Positions 16,117 to 24,512 are shown, counted from the stretch's first letter. The stretch is 64,000 bases of DNA from Prevotella sp. BV3P1 (GCF_000479005.1 NZ_AWXC01000021.1:1-64000), one strand, 5' to 3'. The notes: a model not told the origin generated them from the letters alone. Numbers and translations are program-made.

Positions 16117-18489
16117 ATGATTAGAAAAAACAAATTCAACACCAAACTCTTTATCCTGTCGCTGCTTTTAGTCTTTTTCTGTTGTACTTCGGTTAAAGCT
16201 CAACGCACCCTTCGCATAACCGTACACCAAGAGGGAACAAGGCAGCCCATGGAAGCGGCTCATGTCACCGTGGCTGACAATAGAGCCATGGCCGGCGCCA
16301 ACCATATCGTGACCGACCGCCTGGGCAACGCCTACATTCGTAACGAAACACCTAAAACACTTTATTATCAAGTATCGGCTATTGGCTATGTTCCCAAAAA
16401 GGGCGACATACAACCCCATGATACGGTGGTGAACGTCATTCTGCATGAGGATGTCTTGCATCTGCACGACGTGGTGGTGACGGGTTCGCGCACCGAACGT
16501 CCCATCAAGTTGTCGCCCGTGACTACACAAGTCCTGGGAGGAAAACAACTCGTCGATGCGGGATACAGCGACCTGCAGCACGTCTTGCAGCAGGAAACAC
16601 CGGGACTGAACATTCAGAAAGTGGGCTTTGGAAACGAAATATCCATGCAGGGACTGGATGCCCGCCATGTGCTGTTCTTGCAGGATGGAGAACGGATGAC
16701 CGGCGAGATGGCGGGCAATCTGGACTACGAACGCTTCAATCTGCACGCCATCGACCGCATTGAAATCGTGAAGGGAGCCAGCAGCACCCTTTATGGCAGT
16801 AGGGCGTCGGGTGCGGTCATCAATCTCATCTCCAAGAAAGTAGACAGACCGCTGGATGTAAGAGCCGGCATGCGCTGGGGACAGATGAACCAACGCAACT
16901 ACAAGAATCCCACGCCGGCCGACTTCCCATACATGTTCGAGAAAAACGCCGACCGGCCCAATCTGCAAGCGTGGCTCTCGGCTGGAGCAAAACAAGGGGC
17001 GTGGACAACGCAAACCGACGTGTGGTACAGCTCGTCGGATGCTTTTTACCTGTACCAAGCCAAACACGACAGCAAGACCTACACGAAGGAGGCCAATCCC
17101 TTTTTGCCACGCGACACCACGCTTGTTTCATCAGCCGACCGTCCGCCGCTGGGAATAAGTGGAACAGAACATCTGTCCGTGTCGCAGAAGCTGTATTACG
17201 AACCGTCCAAGCACTTGTCGCTGCAGCTCTATGGGTCGGCTTTTTTCATGAACTCGTATGACTTGTTGCAGGACATGAACTTCTCGCAAAGCCGTGACTA
17301 CATGGCCGGACTGAAGTTGCGCTACGATGTCAAGAATTGGTTCAGCATTCATCTAAGTCTGCACGGCGACTTCTACGATCGGTTCAAGCGACACGAGCGC
17401 ATGGACTTGCGAAAGAAGGTGTATCGAAGCACCATCTTCGAGCCACGGTTCAGCATCACCAGCAACTACTTTCCCAACCATGATTTGATTTTGGGTGTGG
17501 AGCATGTCACCGACAACCTCACCAGCGACCGTTTTGTGAACCGACGCATGACAACGCGCGCCTTGCACGAAACCGAATATTTCGTGCAAGACGAATGGCA
17601 GGTGAACAGTCAATGGATGCTGTCAACGGGCGTGCGCACCAACTTCTCAAAAACCTTTGGACTGATGTGGATGCCAAAGATTGCAGCCAAGTATTCGCCC
17701 GATGACCATTGGGCCTTGCGGGCCAACTACTCCATGGGTTACCGGGCACCCAGCATCAAGGAGTTGTTTTTCAATTGGGACCACATGGGGATGTTCCAGA
17801 TACGGGGAAACGATCAGCTAAAACCAGAGAAAAACCACTATATCGCCTTGGGAACTGAGTATAGTGACGGCAAGGTGTTTGTAAACGTCAACGCCTACGC
17901 TAACTTTTTCAGAAAGAAGATAGAGGGGGTGTGGCGCATCTACGACTTGCAGTACAACTTTGAGTACACCAATCTCACCAACCAGCGGTTCGTGGGACTC
18001 GAAACCATCTTGAAATGGAATTTCGCGCAACGCTTCACCTTCAACGGAACTTACAGCTACGTCAATGTCAGCAAGCTGGAGGGTTTGCAGCTCAACACTA
18101 TCTCGCCCCATGCGGCGACAGGCAGCTTAGACTACACGCTGAACAAGCCCGACTATCGTTTGAAAGCCATCTTCAGCGCTTCTTTCATGGGAGAGAAACG
18201 CTTCGACGTGCAAGACCGCATTTGGGTGGGCAGCCAACAAAAAAGTTACGATGCTTATTTCCGCTGCACGCTTCCCGCCTACGTCATCTGCAACCTGTCG
18301 GTGGTGCAAACGTTCTGGAACCAGGCCAAAGTAACCCTGGGCATCGACAACCTCTTCAACTACAAGCCCACTACCTTGGGCTCGGGTGTCACCTTGTTCA
18401 ACGTACCCGGAACCTGTGGCGCACGCGGCTATGTGCAGGTGGAGTTCTTGGTTGACCAGCTCGTAAAATCTCTGAAACGAAAACGATGA
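16117..18489 (+). CDS. TonB-dependent outer-membrane receptor, HmuR-like
   Basis: The 790-residue protein has a signal peptide ending near KAQ, an N-terminal carboxypeptidase-regulatory-like beta domain (about 30-110), a plug domain (VVVTGSRTERP to GVINLISKK, about 120-240) and a 22-strand barrel region with the FRAP-like YRAPSIKELFF box and NPxL-like GNDQLKPEKNHY. This layout fits BtuB/HmuR-type heme or cobalamin receptors. The following gene encodes HmuY, which points to heme. The stop overlaps the hmuY start by 4 bp. Confidence 0.9.
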   Translation: MIRKNKFNTKLFILSLLLVFFCCTSVKAQRTLRITVHQEGTRQPMEAAHVTVADNRAMAGANHIVTDRLGNAYIRNETPKTLYYQVSAIGYVPKKGDIQPHDTVVNVILHEDVLHLHDVVVTGSRTERPIKLSPVTTQVLGGKQLVDAGYSDLQHVLQQETPGLNIQKVGFGNEISMQGLDARHVLFLQDGERMTGEMAGNLDYERFNLHAIDRIEIVKGASSTLYGSRASGAVINLISKKVDRPLDVRAGMRWGQMNQRNYKNPTPADFPYMFEKNADRPNLQAWLSAGAKQGAWTTQTDVWYSSSDAFYLYQAKHDSKTYTKEANPFLPRDTTLVSSADRPPLGISGTEHLSVSQKLYYEPSKHLSLQLYGSAFFMNSYDLLQDMNFSQSRDYMAGLKLRYDVKNWFSIHLSLHGDFYDRFKRHERMDLRKKVYRSTIFEPRFSITSNYFPNHDLILGVEHVTDNLTSDRFVNRRMTTRALHETEYFVQDEWQVNSQWMLSTGVRTNFSKTFGLMWMPKIAAKYSPDDHWALRANYSMGYRAPSIKELFFNWDHMGMFQIRGNDQLKPEKNHYIALGTEYSDGKVFVNVNAYANFFRKKIEGVWRIYDLQYNFEYTNLTNQRFVGLETILKWNFAQRFTFNGTYSYVNVSKLEGLQLNTISPHAATGSLDYTLNKPDYRLKAIFSASFMGEKRFDVQDRIWVGSQQKSYDAYFRCTLPAYVICNLSVVQTFWNQAKVTLGIDNLFNYKPTTLGSGVTLFNVPGTCGARGYVQVEFLVDQLVKSLKRKR

Positions 18490-19184
18490 AAAAATACATA
18501 GTCCTTCTTCTCACGCTCACCCTCTTCGGTTCATGCGTGCGGTACGATGCCGAGGAGTTCACGGGACATACGCTGCCCCGCATCACCGGTTACAACACAG
18601 GCGTCACCAACGATTGGATGTACTTCAACCTGCGTACAGGACAGGTGTTCAACCGCACCGCGCCCAACCAGGATATCAGCGAGGGCGAACAGTACCACCG
18701 TACCGACTGGGACTTGGCTTTCTGCGGACATCGTCTGCGCACCAACAGCGGAACGTCTGGAATCGGAAAAGGAGGAGCGGCCGACTTGGGCTATGGTGTG
18801 TACGACAAGTGGATGACGGTAAGTCAGCTGCCCAAGAATTTGACATGGGCGGTAGACGATTCCACCGTGTCTGTCACCTACTCGAAGAAAGACTGGATAC
18901 ACCATTGCGTCACCCACAATCTCGACATCGACGAATATCCTTGGTTCGATCCCAACAGCGGACCGGCCACCACACACACGAGCGCCAACCCCATTTTGTC
19001 CAACGCCATTACCTTTTTGGGTCCGCCCCCTGTCTACACTCCTTCTTTTCACACCTACGTCGTGCGCACGGCCGACGGCAAGCGTTATTTCAAATTGCAA
19101 ATCGTGAGTTGGTACCACGCAGAAGTAGAGATTGGTGATTCTGGCGGCCGCATCAGTTATTACCTGGACGAGCTAAAAGAGTAG
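18486..19184 (+). CDS. HmuY-family heme-binding lipoprotein
   Basis: The 232-residue lipoprotein (LFGSC) has the HmuY pattern: WMYFNLRTGQV, HRTDWDLAFCGHRLRTNSGT, GKGGAADLGYGVYDKW, and a C-terminal GKRYFKLQIVSWYH.EVEIG segment. HmuY proteins take heme from host carriers and hand it to the HmuR receptor. The ATG overlaps the receptor stop (ATGA). Regulation by iron or heme is expected for such loci; the direct repeats at 14408-14472 are possible sites. The following 19185-19398 holds nothing I can support. Confidence 0.85.
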   Translation: MKKYIVLLLTLTLFGSCVRYDAEEFTGHTLPRITGYNTGVTNDWMYFNLRTGQVFNRTAPNQDISEGEQYHRTDWDLAFCGHRLRTNSGTSGIGKGGAADLGYGVYDKWMTVSQLPKNLTWAVDDSTVSVTYSKKDWIHHCVTHNLDIDEYPWFDPNSGPATTHTSANPILSNAITFLGPPPVYTPSFHTYVVRTADGKRYFKLQIVSWYHAEVEIGDSGGRISYYLDELKE

Positions 19185-19468
19185 GGGAGAAACCGTGGAT
19201 CATCCTAACTCCTCGTACGCCGTTTCATTCTTGATGGCGACAAACGATATTTCCCATTTTTCTCAGTGCTGCGCCATGCAAGCAGAACATGGAGGTCGCC
19301 TAAAAATAGGAAACCTCTGCACTTGCTTATGGAATCCGCCAACCACCCAATAATTGTTAACAAATTTTAATTATATCATTCTTTTTTGTTTTTATTCTTT
19401 TGTTTCTATGAAATCCCTTACCTTTGCACTCGCTTTTCGGCTGATACCTCATCACAGATGATGATCAA

Positions 19469-19553
19469 GGAGAGATGGTAGAGTGGTCGATTACAACGGT
19501 CTTGAAAACCGTCGCACTGAGAGGTGCCGGGGGTTCGAATCCCTCTCTCTCCG
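19469..19553 (+). tRNA. tRNA-Ser (anticodon UGA)
   Basis: Acceptor arm GGAGAGA/TCTCTCC with discriminator G, anticodon loop CTTGAAA (TGA), an extended variable arm as in class II tRNAs and a GGTTCGAATCC T-arm. The CCA end is not encoded. A TACCTTTG element (19419-19426) lies about 43 bp upstream. The 3' end is a typical integration site, and a mobile element follows. Confidence 0.97.
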
Positions 19554-19570
19554 CAACCGCATTAAGCGTA

Positions 19571-19599
19571 ATTCCCTAAGTTACAACAACTTAGGGAAT
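19571..19599 (+). terminator. Terminator after tRNA-Ser
   Basis: ATTCCCTAAGTT/AACTTAGGGAAT, a perfect 12-bp stem with a 5-nt loop, followed by TTTTTA. Confidence 0.8.
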
Positions 19600-19624
19600 T
19601 TTTATTTCCCCTTGTTTATTTCTT

Positions 19625-19671
19625 GACCCACTTTTTGACCCACTTTTTGACCCACTTTTTGACCCACTTTT
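19625..19671. repeat. Four 12-bp tandem repeats beside the tRNA
   Basis: GACCCACTTTTT is repeated starting at 19625, 19637, 19649 and 19661 (the last slightly shortened). On the minus strand this encodes a Ser/Gly/Lys repeat that stops soon after; only about 30 codons are open, so any gene there is a remnant. The array may mark the left end of the element. Confidence 0.7.
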
Positions 19672-19840
19672 GGTCTGAACACTTTTTAACACGAAATATT
19701 TTTTAATCGTTGTAAAAATAATTCAGAATTATTCTATTTGTTGATTATCAACTTTTTACGTGATTTTGGCAAAGGGTGAATTCGAACCTTTTATATCAAA
19801 AGTTATCATTCTTGTTTTTTATCTCAATTATGGATATACC

Positions 19841-20071
19841 TCACTCCTTTTCCCCTCTGTCTTTTCCAACTTTCGAACGTATCAATTCTCCAGCCCTTAT
19901 AATGGCCTTCTTATTGAGTACTACACCACCTTTGCTAAGCCCAACACGCTCCAAAGAGCATTGTTTAATACCTATATCGTCTGCAGTTAGGGTGCTATAT
20001 ATAGCAGGTATAGATCCAAAATAATAATTCTTTCGTCCCTGGATCAGATGAACATGTATTACCTTTGTCAT
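19841..20071 (-). CDS. Small conserved mobile-element protein
   Basis: This 76-residue protein starts MTKVIHVHLIQGRKNYYFGS then IPAIYSTL, continues with GIKQCSLERVGLSKGG and a basic end. I recall short proteins with this opening (VIHVHL.. and YFGSI.AI) from many Bacteroidales mobile elements, always of unknown function. Predicted fold is a small alpha/beta domain. It lies at the left end of the element, on the opposite strand to the first accessory operon. Confidence 0.65.
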   Translation of the reverse strand: MTKVIHVHLIQGRKNYYFGSIPAIYSTLTADDIGIKQCSLERVGLSKGGVVLNKKAIIRAGELIRSKVGKDRGEKE

Positions 20072-20222
20072 ACTTTTATATGTTGTTATTACCCTAAAAT
20101 TACAAAATAGTTATTATATACGATATTTCAATTATATTTTATTTTGTATTTTATAAGCCGTTGGCATAGTTTTCAACTATTCAACAGTCGATCATCAGCT
20201 TTCATTTTTCTATGCAAAGTTA

Positions 20223-20425
20223 GCAAGGCGACCAGAACGCAAATCATCGCTACGCTATTTGAGGATATTGTTACGGCAGCCTTCCGCAAATCAAAGATTT
20301 GGGTTTTCCATAACAATATCCTCAAATTCCTTTGCTTATCTGTTCTTTGCCTTGCTTGCCTTCTTGCTCGAAAATTAAAATCCTGACGCTCTCCTGCTGT
20401 TAAAAGCAGAGAACTAAAGGGAAAA
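20223..20425 (+). ncRNA. Structured leader, module A
   Basis: A long imperfect hairpin: outer arms GCAAGGC (from 20223) and GCCTTGC (to about 20355), inner arms ATTTGAGGATATTGTTA and TAACAATATCCTCAAAT, with a GCAAATC-AAA-GATTTG tip. A second small hairpin (CTGCT/AGCAG) follows, then ACTAAAGGGAAAAGTATCAC before the first gene at 20450. Modules B (22700), C (24513) and D (30375) share this design. The stretch 20072-20222 is otherwise featureless. Confidence 0.65.
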
Positions 20426-20449
20426 GTATCACATTAAAACTAATTCGAT

Positions 20450-20797
20450 ATGGAAAGTATAAAGCAAAACACAGAAGTAAAAGCATGGAAGTTTGTTAAG
20501 TGGGATGTTGAACCATTGAGCAAATTACGCACAAGCAAGGTTTATATGTTGCGTGAAAAACTTAATAGAAGACAGAAGATGAGCCGTGAAGAGAAGAACT
20601 GGCTCGCAGAGAAAGTGAATACCAATACCTATTTTCGTACAGCAGTGCCGTTGATGGGATATTGTTTTGACTTCCTCGATGTACTGAAAAAATATGTGGT
20701 CAATCAGTACGGACACTGGAGCGAGTATTATGCACCCGACAAGACAAGTCTTCGGGCTTACTTGTGCGACAGAGTGGACCAAATAGTGGAAATATAA
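20450..20797 (+). CDS. Accessory protein, unit A gene 1
   Basis: A 115-residue basic, helical protein of unknown function. It contains SKVYMLREKLNRRQKMSREE then KNWLAEKVNTNTYFRTAVPL, a hydrophobic GYCFDFLDVLKK segment and a WSEYYAPDKTSLRAYL end. I recall similar small proteins in Bacteroidales conjugative elements but cannot name the family. It is the first gene after leader module A; the next starts 12 bp downstream. Confidence 0.75.
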   Translation: MESIKQNTEVKAWKFVKWDVEPLSKLRTSKVYMLREKLNRRQKMSREEKNWLAEKVNTNTYFRTAVPLMGYCFDFLDVLKKYVVNQYGHWSEYYAPDKTSLRAYLCDRVDQIVEI

Positions 20798-20809
20798 TCT
20801 TCAATCATT

Positions 20810-21139
20810 ATGGCTATAAATATGACAAACCAAGAAATGGTACTCACATCGTTAGGATTCTTCAAGAACGATTACAAACTTGATAACTTCCGTTCCAACT
20901 TTGGCTATGATTGGACGGATGAGGACTTGAACGAGGCTATCGAGGTAGCAGGTTACGACCTTACCAGTGTACGAAATTGTTTGATGGAAATACTTTGGCT
21001 CAAAGTGGTGGACGAGTTTGAGAACAAAGGTTGCGAGCGTGAAATGTTTGATTGTTGGGTCAACGGCTCGCTCGACACTCATTTCTATTTTAAGCAGACC
21101 GAGGTGAACTGCATCGACGAGATAGAAAAAATTGCATAA
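20810..21139 (+). CDS. Accessory protein, unit A gene 2
   Basis: A 109-residue acidic, mostly helical protein (LTSLGFFKNDYKLDNFRSNF, then DWTDEDLNEAIEVAGYDLTS). No family recognised, no signal peptide. It follows gene 1 with a 12-bp gap and is followed by an intercistronic hairpin (weak copy) before the next start. Confidence 0.75.
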   Translation: MAINMTNQEMVLTSLGFFKNDYKLDNFRSNFGYDWTDEDLNEAIEVAGYDLTSVRNCLMEILWLKVVDEFENKGCEREMFDCWVNGSLDTHFYFKQTEVNCIDEIEKIA

Positions 21140-21157
21140 CGCTAACATAAAGGTAAT

Positions 21158-21177
21158 GCCACGACCAACCATCGGGA
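21158..21177 (+). promoter_or_regulatory. Intercistronic hairpin H1 (weak copy)
   Basis: CCACGA-CCAACCA-TCGGGA matches the loop of the hairpin family, but the stem has mismatches. It is preceded by GGTAATG and ends 17 nt before the ATG at 21195. Confidence 0.4.
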
Positions 21178-21194
21178 CACAAATCTTCAAAGAT

Positions 21195-21344
21195 ATGATA
21201 ATGGATAAAGGACTATCAACAACACAGAAGATACTCAGTCAGCTTACCATCGCAGTTAAAAGGTCAGAGCAAGAGTATTATACCGACAAGGAACTAAAAC
21301 AATTTTCCCAGAATAATAATAAACTTCAAAATACAAGGTTATGA
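21195..21344 (+). CDS. Accessory micro-protein, unit A gene 3
   Basis: A 49-residue hydrophilic peptide beginning MIMDKGLSTTQKILSQLTIA and ending FSQNNNKLQNTRL. The start is placed after the intercistronic hairpin, in line with the other genes of these units. An alternative ATG lies 6 bp further on. The stop overlaps the ATG of the next reading frame (ATGA). Function unknown. Confidence 0.55.
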   Translation: MIMDKGLSTTQKILSQLTIAVKRSEQEYYTDKELKQFSQNNNKLQNTRL

Positions 21345-21491
21345 AAAAAAAATGAAGCCGAACAAAAATTGTTAGAAATATACAATAGCTACGAGTGCAG
21401 AAAAATCAAATTGGCGACCATGCTAAAAAAAATGTACAGGGAAGGTGACAATTTTATCTGCATTCATGAATTTGAAATTGTTGAATGCTAA
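21341..21491 (+). pseudogene. Frameshifted micro-protein with a poly(A) tract, unit A gene 4
   Basis: An ATG at 21341 is followed by nine A residues and an immediate TGA. With eight A residues the frame would read MKKNEAEQKLLEIYNSYECR then KIKLATMLKKMYREGDNF and a natural end at 21491. The open frame after the A-run has a normal protein composition and no start of its own. Either the gene is inactivated, the A-run is a sequencing error, or polymerase slippage on A9 restores the frame. Confidence 0.5.
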
Positions 21492-21497
21492 AGGAAA

Positions 21498-21520
21498 TGG
21501 AGGGACTAACCACCCCTCCA
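21498..21520 (+). promoter_or_regulatory. Intercistronic hairpin H2
   Basis: Stem TGGAGGG/CCCTCCA with a loop containing CTAACCA. It starts 6 nt after the previous stop and ends 15 nt before the ATG at 21536. Confidence 0.7.
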
Positions 21521-21535
21521 CAAAAATATTTTAAT

Positions 21536-22078
21536 ATGAAATCAATCAATGAAATTGCAAGCGAGAATGGTTTACATGTAATCAACACGACTACTGGTTT
21601 GAACGGTTATCCACAGTTTTTGAAAAAGGCTATTATTGGATTTGAAAATTTTGAGCAAGCAGAGAATCTTGCCGAAGAATATCATCTTGACATCGAGATA
21701 TTCACAAAGCGTGACGGTTGGCAGCTTTGGAACAGAGACAACAATCATGCATACGATGCGTTTGATCGTTCTGCAAGCGACTATGGCGAGAACTATCAAC
21801 AGTTTGAATCGAATATGAGCCAGGATGATTTTTTGCAGCAAATAGGTGCTGCGGACTTTATTCATGGGCTGGCACATGAAGAAGATGGTCTTGATAGAAT
21901 CGAAGACTATATCAAAGGTATAAGAGAGCTATATGATGAGATAGTAATAGCCGATGACGATGAAATCGTTATTGCAGAGGGTGATGTGTATGTTGAGACT
22001 ATCAAAGAACAAACAATGCAATATAGTTACGACACGAAACACTATGTGATAGGACTTATTGACAATAACGAAGATTAA
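21536..22078 (+). CDS. Accessory protein, unit A gene 5
   Basis: A 180-residue acidic protein starting MKSINEIASENGLHVINTTT. It has FENFEQAENLAEEYHLDIEI then FTKRDGWQLWNRDNN and a duplicated DDDEIVIA segment. No family recognised. ATG 21536 is chosen because it lies just after the hairpin; the frame is open further upstream through the hairpin. A terminator follows 6 bp after the stop. Confidence 0.72.
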   Translation: MKSINEIASENGLHVINTTTGLNGYPQFLKKAIIGFENFEQAENLAEEYHLDIEIFTKRDGWQLWNRDNNHAYDAFDRSASDYGENYQQFESNMSQDDFLQQIGAADFIHGLAHEEDGLDRIEDYIKGIRELYDEIVIADDDEIVIAEGDVYVETIKEQTMQYSYDTKHYVIGLIDNNED

Positions 22079-22084
22079 AGGAAC

Positions 22085-22118
22085 ATCGACACCCGCCTAC
22101 TCGACGGGTGTCGATTTG
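22085..22118 (+). terminator. Terminator of unit A
   Basis: Perfect 11-bp stem ATCGACACCCG/CGGGTGTCGAT with a 9-nt loop and a short T-run. Confidence 0.8.
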
Positions 22119-22699
22119 AAAAACAGTTGCAGTGTAAGCATGTCTTTTCGCATTCCGAAAACATAAATTGACTTTCCATATACAACATTTGCCGTGTGCT
22201 GCTCTCTTAGTTCGCAGCACACTCCATTCCTACTACCTATCATCCACGCTGTTTTCTGAAATTGCAAGTTATTACTAAAGCTATCGTTTCTTTTACCCAT
22301 AGCAAAAAAACGCTAACGCAAGTTTTTGTTACAACTTCTTTCCCTTTCGGCTTGCTCCTCATGCCTGCTCCGCCAGAGTTCCATCACGCTGCAGTCATCT
22401 TCGCCTTTGTCCTGTTCCTCTTTCGATCCACTGCGACAGCGGCGAAGATGGCAGACTGCTTAATGGAACACAGGCTACGCAAAGACCCTTAAAACGGTCG
22501 TAGCCGTTTTCATCCCATGAAAGACACTGCTTCTGACCTTGCAGGATCGCCAACAGAGTCTTTCAAGGGACTTTGGGAGAGCGGTAGTGTCAGCATCTTA
22601 TTTGGTTGCCTTGCCAGGCTATCTTAGCTTCTTTCCCTTAAATCGTTATTTCCATAACCCTATGTGGGTCGTTTACACTCCTGCAATCACTGCAGGAAT
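22119..22699. other. Noncoding block preceding leader B, duplicated before leader C
   Basis: No supportable ORF. Parts recur at 24001-24512: GAACACAGGCTACGCA, a hairpin AAAACGG/CCGTTTT (22491-22510), and CAGGATCGCCAACAGAGTCT near 22543. Conserved islands separated by diverged sequence suggest a functional RNA or regulatory DNA rather than a decayed gene. Confidence 0.5.
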
Positions 22700-22940
22700 T
22701 TAATTTTACTTAGCAAAGGTAGCAAGTCCGGCAGAACGCCGAAGTACCGCTGCGCTATTTTGCTATATTGTTATGGCATCCTTCCACAAATCAAAGATTT
22801 GGGTTTTCCATAACAATATCGCAAAATTACCTGGCTTATCTGCCTTATGGACTTGCTTACCATTTGCACATAAAATTTGAAATCCCGTCAGCGATGCTGT
22901 AAAAGCAGCTAAACTAAAGGGAAATGTATCATTAAAATAA
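22700..22940 (+). ncRNA. Structured leader, module B
   Basis: Outer arms GCAAGTCC (22722-22729) and GGACTTGC (22849-22856); central stem CTATTTTGCTATATTGTTAT with ATAACAATATCGCAAAAT; tip CAAATC-AAA-GATTTG. A small hairpin GCTG/CAGC follows, then AACTAAAGGGAAATGTATCA. A CAAAGGTA at 22714-22721 would be a minus-strand TACCTTTG. Confidence 0.65.
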
Positions 22941-22950
22941 TATTCAAGAT

Positions 22951-23673
22951 ATGGAAAAACTATTTGAAACATTGGTTGGGAAACTTCGTATGGGTATCGT
23001 TTCCTTTGTGTATCGTAAGAAAGACGGCACAGAACGTCATGCGTGTGGCACTTTATACGGCATCGGACATACTATCAAAGGCACAACTACCCATCATCAG
23101 TGCAGCTATACACTTGCCTACTATGATGTAGATTGCAAAGGTTGGAGGTCATTTATAATTGAGAACCTTGTCGAGGTGGGCGAACTTCGTCAAAGTACCA
23201 TTGACGAGCATCACGACATTTGCCTTGCATTGGTAGTCAAACTCAAAGAGAAGATGAAGAAAGAGGGCAAGACAGCTTTTGCCTACCGCAAGGCAGACGG
23301 AACCATCAGATATGCACATGGCATCCTTTCAGACAACATTGATGTATCTGGCAGATACTTTGTCTATTTCGACACCGACAAGGGCGAAGAACGCAAGTTT
23401 CGTATTGATGCTTTCATCGGTATTGGAGAACCTGCCGAGTTGGAAAGTAGCAACCACGCATCTTTCACAAATGCTGAGCCAAGCAATGAAGTTGGTAGTG
23501 GTAAGGCATACAACGATTTCAGCAGTTTAGACATCAAGTCTATCCTTGTCAAGCGAGGTGTAGCTATCGAGGACACAGAAAAGTTTACGGTCATAGACCT
23601 TTTGCCCGAACTCAACAAAGAGCAACTAAAAGACCTCATTTGCAAGGCAGCTGAAAGGCTTGCAACCCTCTAA
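22951..23673 (+). CDS. SH3-like tandem-domain accessory protein (DUF2693-like), unit B gene 1
   Basis: The 240-residue protein holds two copies of a small beta domain: FVYRKKDGTERHACGTLYGI with YYDVDCKGWRSFIIENLVEV (about 20-80) and FAYRKADGTIRYAHGILSDN with YFDTDKGEERKFRIDAFIGI (about 109-165). This layout fits the SH3-barrel DUF2693 proteins seen in Bacteroidales mobile elements. A Ser-rich linker and a C-terminal helical domain (DIKSILVKRGVAIEDTEKFT) follow. Function unknown. It is the first gene after leader module B. Confidence 0.75.
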   Translation: MEKLFETLVGKLRMGIVSFVYRKKDGTERHACGTLYGIGHTIKGTTTHHQCSYTLAYYDVDCKGWRSFIIENLVEVGELRQSTIDEHHDICLALVVKLKEKMKKEGKTAFAYRKADGTIRYAHGILSDNIDVSGRYFVYFDTDKGEERKFRIDAFIGIGEPAELESSNHASFTNAEPSNEVGSGKAYNDFSSLDIKSILVKRGVAIEDTEKFTVIDLLPELNKEQLKDLICKAAERLATL

Positions 23674-23685
23674 ATCTAAGGTAAT

Positions 23686-23706
23686 GCCCTGACCAACCAT
23701 CAGGGC
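23686..23706 (+). promoter_or_regulatory. Intercistronic hairpin H3
   Basis: Perfect 7-bp stem GCCCTGA/TCAGGGC with loop CCAACCA, preceded by AGGTAAT. It ends 16 nt before the ATG at 23723. The stem sequence differs from H2, H4, H5 and H6 while pairing is kept. Confidence 0.75.
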
Positions 23707-23722
23707 GCAAATTTCTTCTTAT

Positions 23723-23959
23723 ATGTTACGTTATCCAAGAGTAGAAATTATCAAGCGCAAGACATACGTCCCCATCTATCAAGAGCATTACGAGGTACAA
23801 ACTATGCGCCCTAATCGCCCAATGAAAAGTAAGTTTGGTATGGATAAAAGTCAAGCAATGGCATATTCAAGGCGAGAGGTCGCCAAGTTGAAAGAAGAAG
23901 GCTACACAAAAGCAGTGTACAACTCAATGATGGTAGATTTGAATACTTTTCGTCCATAA
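23723..23959 (+). CDS. Accessory protein, unit B gene 2
   Basis: A 78-residue basic protein, MLRYPRVEIIKRKTYVPIYQ at the start and a helical Lys-rich middle (SRREVAKLKEEGYTKAVYNS). No family recognised. It follows hairpin H3 and is closed by a terminator. Confidence 0.7.
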   Translation: MLRYPRVEIIKRKTYVPIYQEHYEVQTMRPNRPMKSKFGMDKSQAMAYSRREVAKLKEEGYTKAVYNSMMVDLNTFRP

Positions 23960-23971
23960 TCCACTTGCATG

Positions 23972-24000
23972 ATGTCCCTACTTTGTCGTAGGGGCATTTT
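23972..24000 (+). terminator. Terminator of unit B
   Basis: ATGTCCCTAC/GTAGGGGCAT, 10-bp stem with one G-U pair, 6-nt loop, then TTTT. Confidence 0.75.
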
Positions 24001-24512
24001 GTGCGCCAGGTGCTGCTCCCACAGTTCGCAGCATACTTTTTCTATGCCCTATTCATTAAGACTTAGCCCTGGTTAGCAAAAGCCATTACTTTGCGTAATA
24101 GCTATTACCGCCCCCTTCAAAACACGCTGCTGCAAGTTTTGGTCTATACATTTTCCCTTATGTTGTATTACCTCATTTCTCAGCTGCTCCGCCAGTGTAC
24201 CATCATTCTGCACCCATCTACGCCTCAGTCCTGTTTCGCATCCGCTTCACTTCGACAACGGCTAAGAGGGAGGCAGGTTGATAGAACACAGGCTACGCAG
24301 AAACCCTAAAACGGTCTATGCCGTTTTTATCCCATGTAAGACACTGTTTCTGACCTTTCAGGATCGCCAACAGAGTCTTTCAAGGGACTTCGGGAGAGAG
24401 GTTAGGACATCTTCCAATATTGGTGCCTTGCCAGGCAATAGCTACTAAATTACACCTGGTGTCATAATCATAGCCCTATATGTATCGTTTACACTTCTGC
24501 AATCACTGCCTG
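24001..24512. other. Noncoding block preceding leader C
   Basis: Paralog of 22119-22699: shares GAACACAGGCTACGCA, the AAAACGG/CCGTTTT hairpin (with TTTTTATCCCATG after it), CAGGATCGCCAACAGAGTCT and TTTACAC..CTGCAATCACTGC. No supportable ORF. Confidence 0.5.

Noticed and set aside
19625-19671. 12-bp repeats considered as a CRISPR or as an integrase gene end
   Set aside because: No spacers, and the minus-strand frame is open for only about 30 codons with no integrase motifs.
22262-22492. 76-codon ORF in the noncoding block before leader B
   Set aside because: The duplicated block at 24001-24512 does not preserve the frame.
24091-24309. 72-codon ORF in the noncoding block before leader C
   Set aside because: Not conserved in the paralogous block at 22119-22699.
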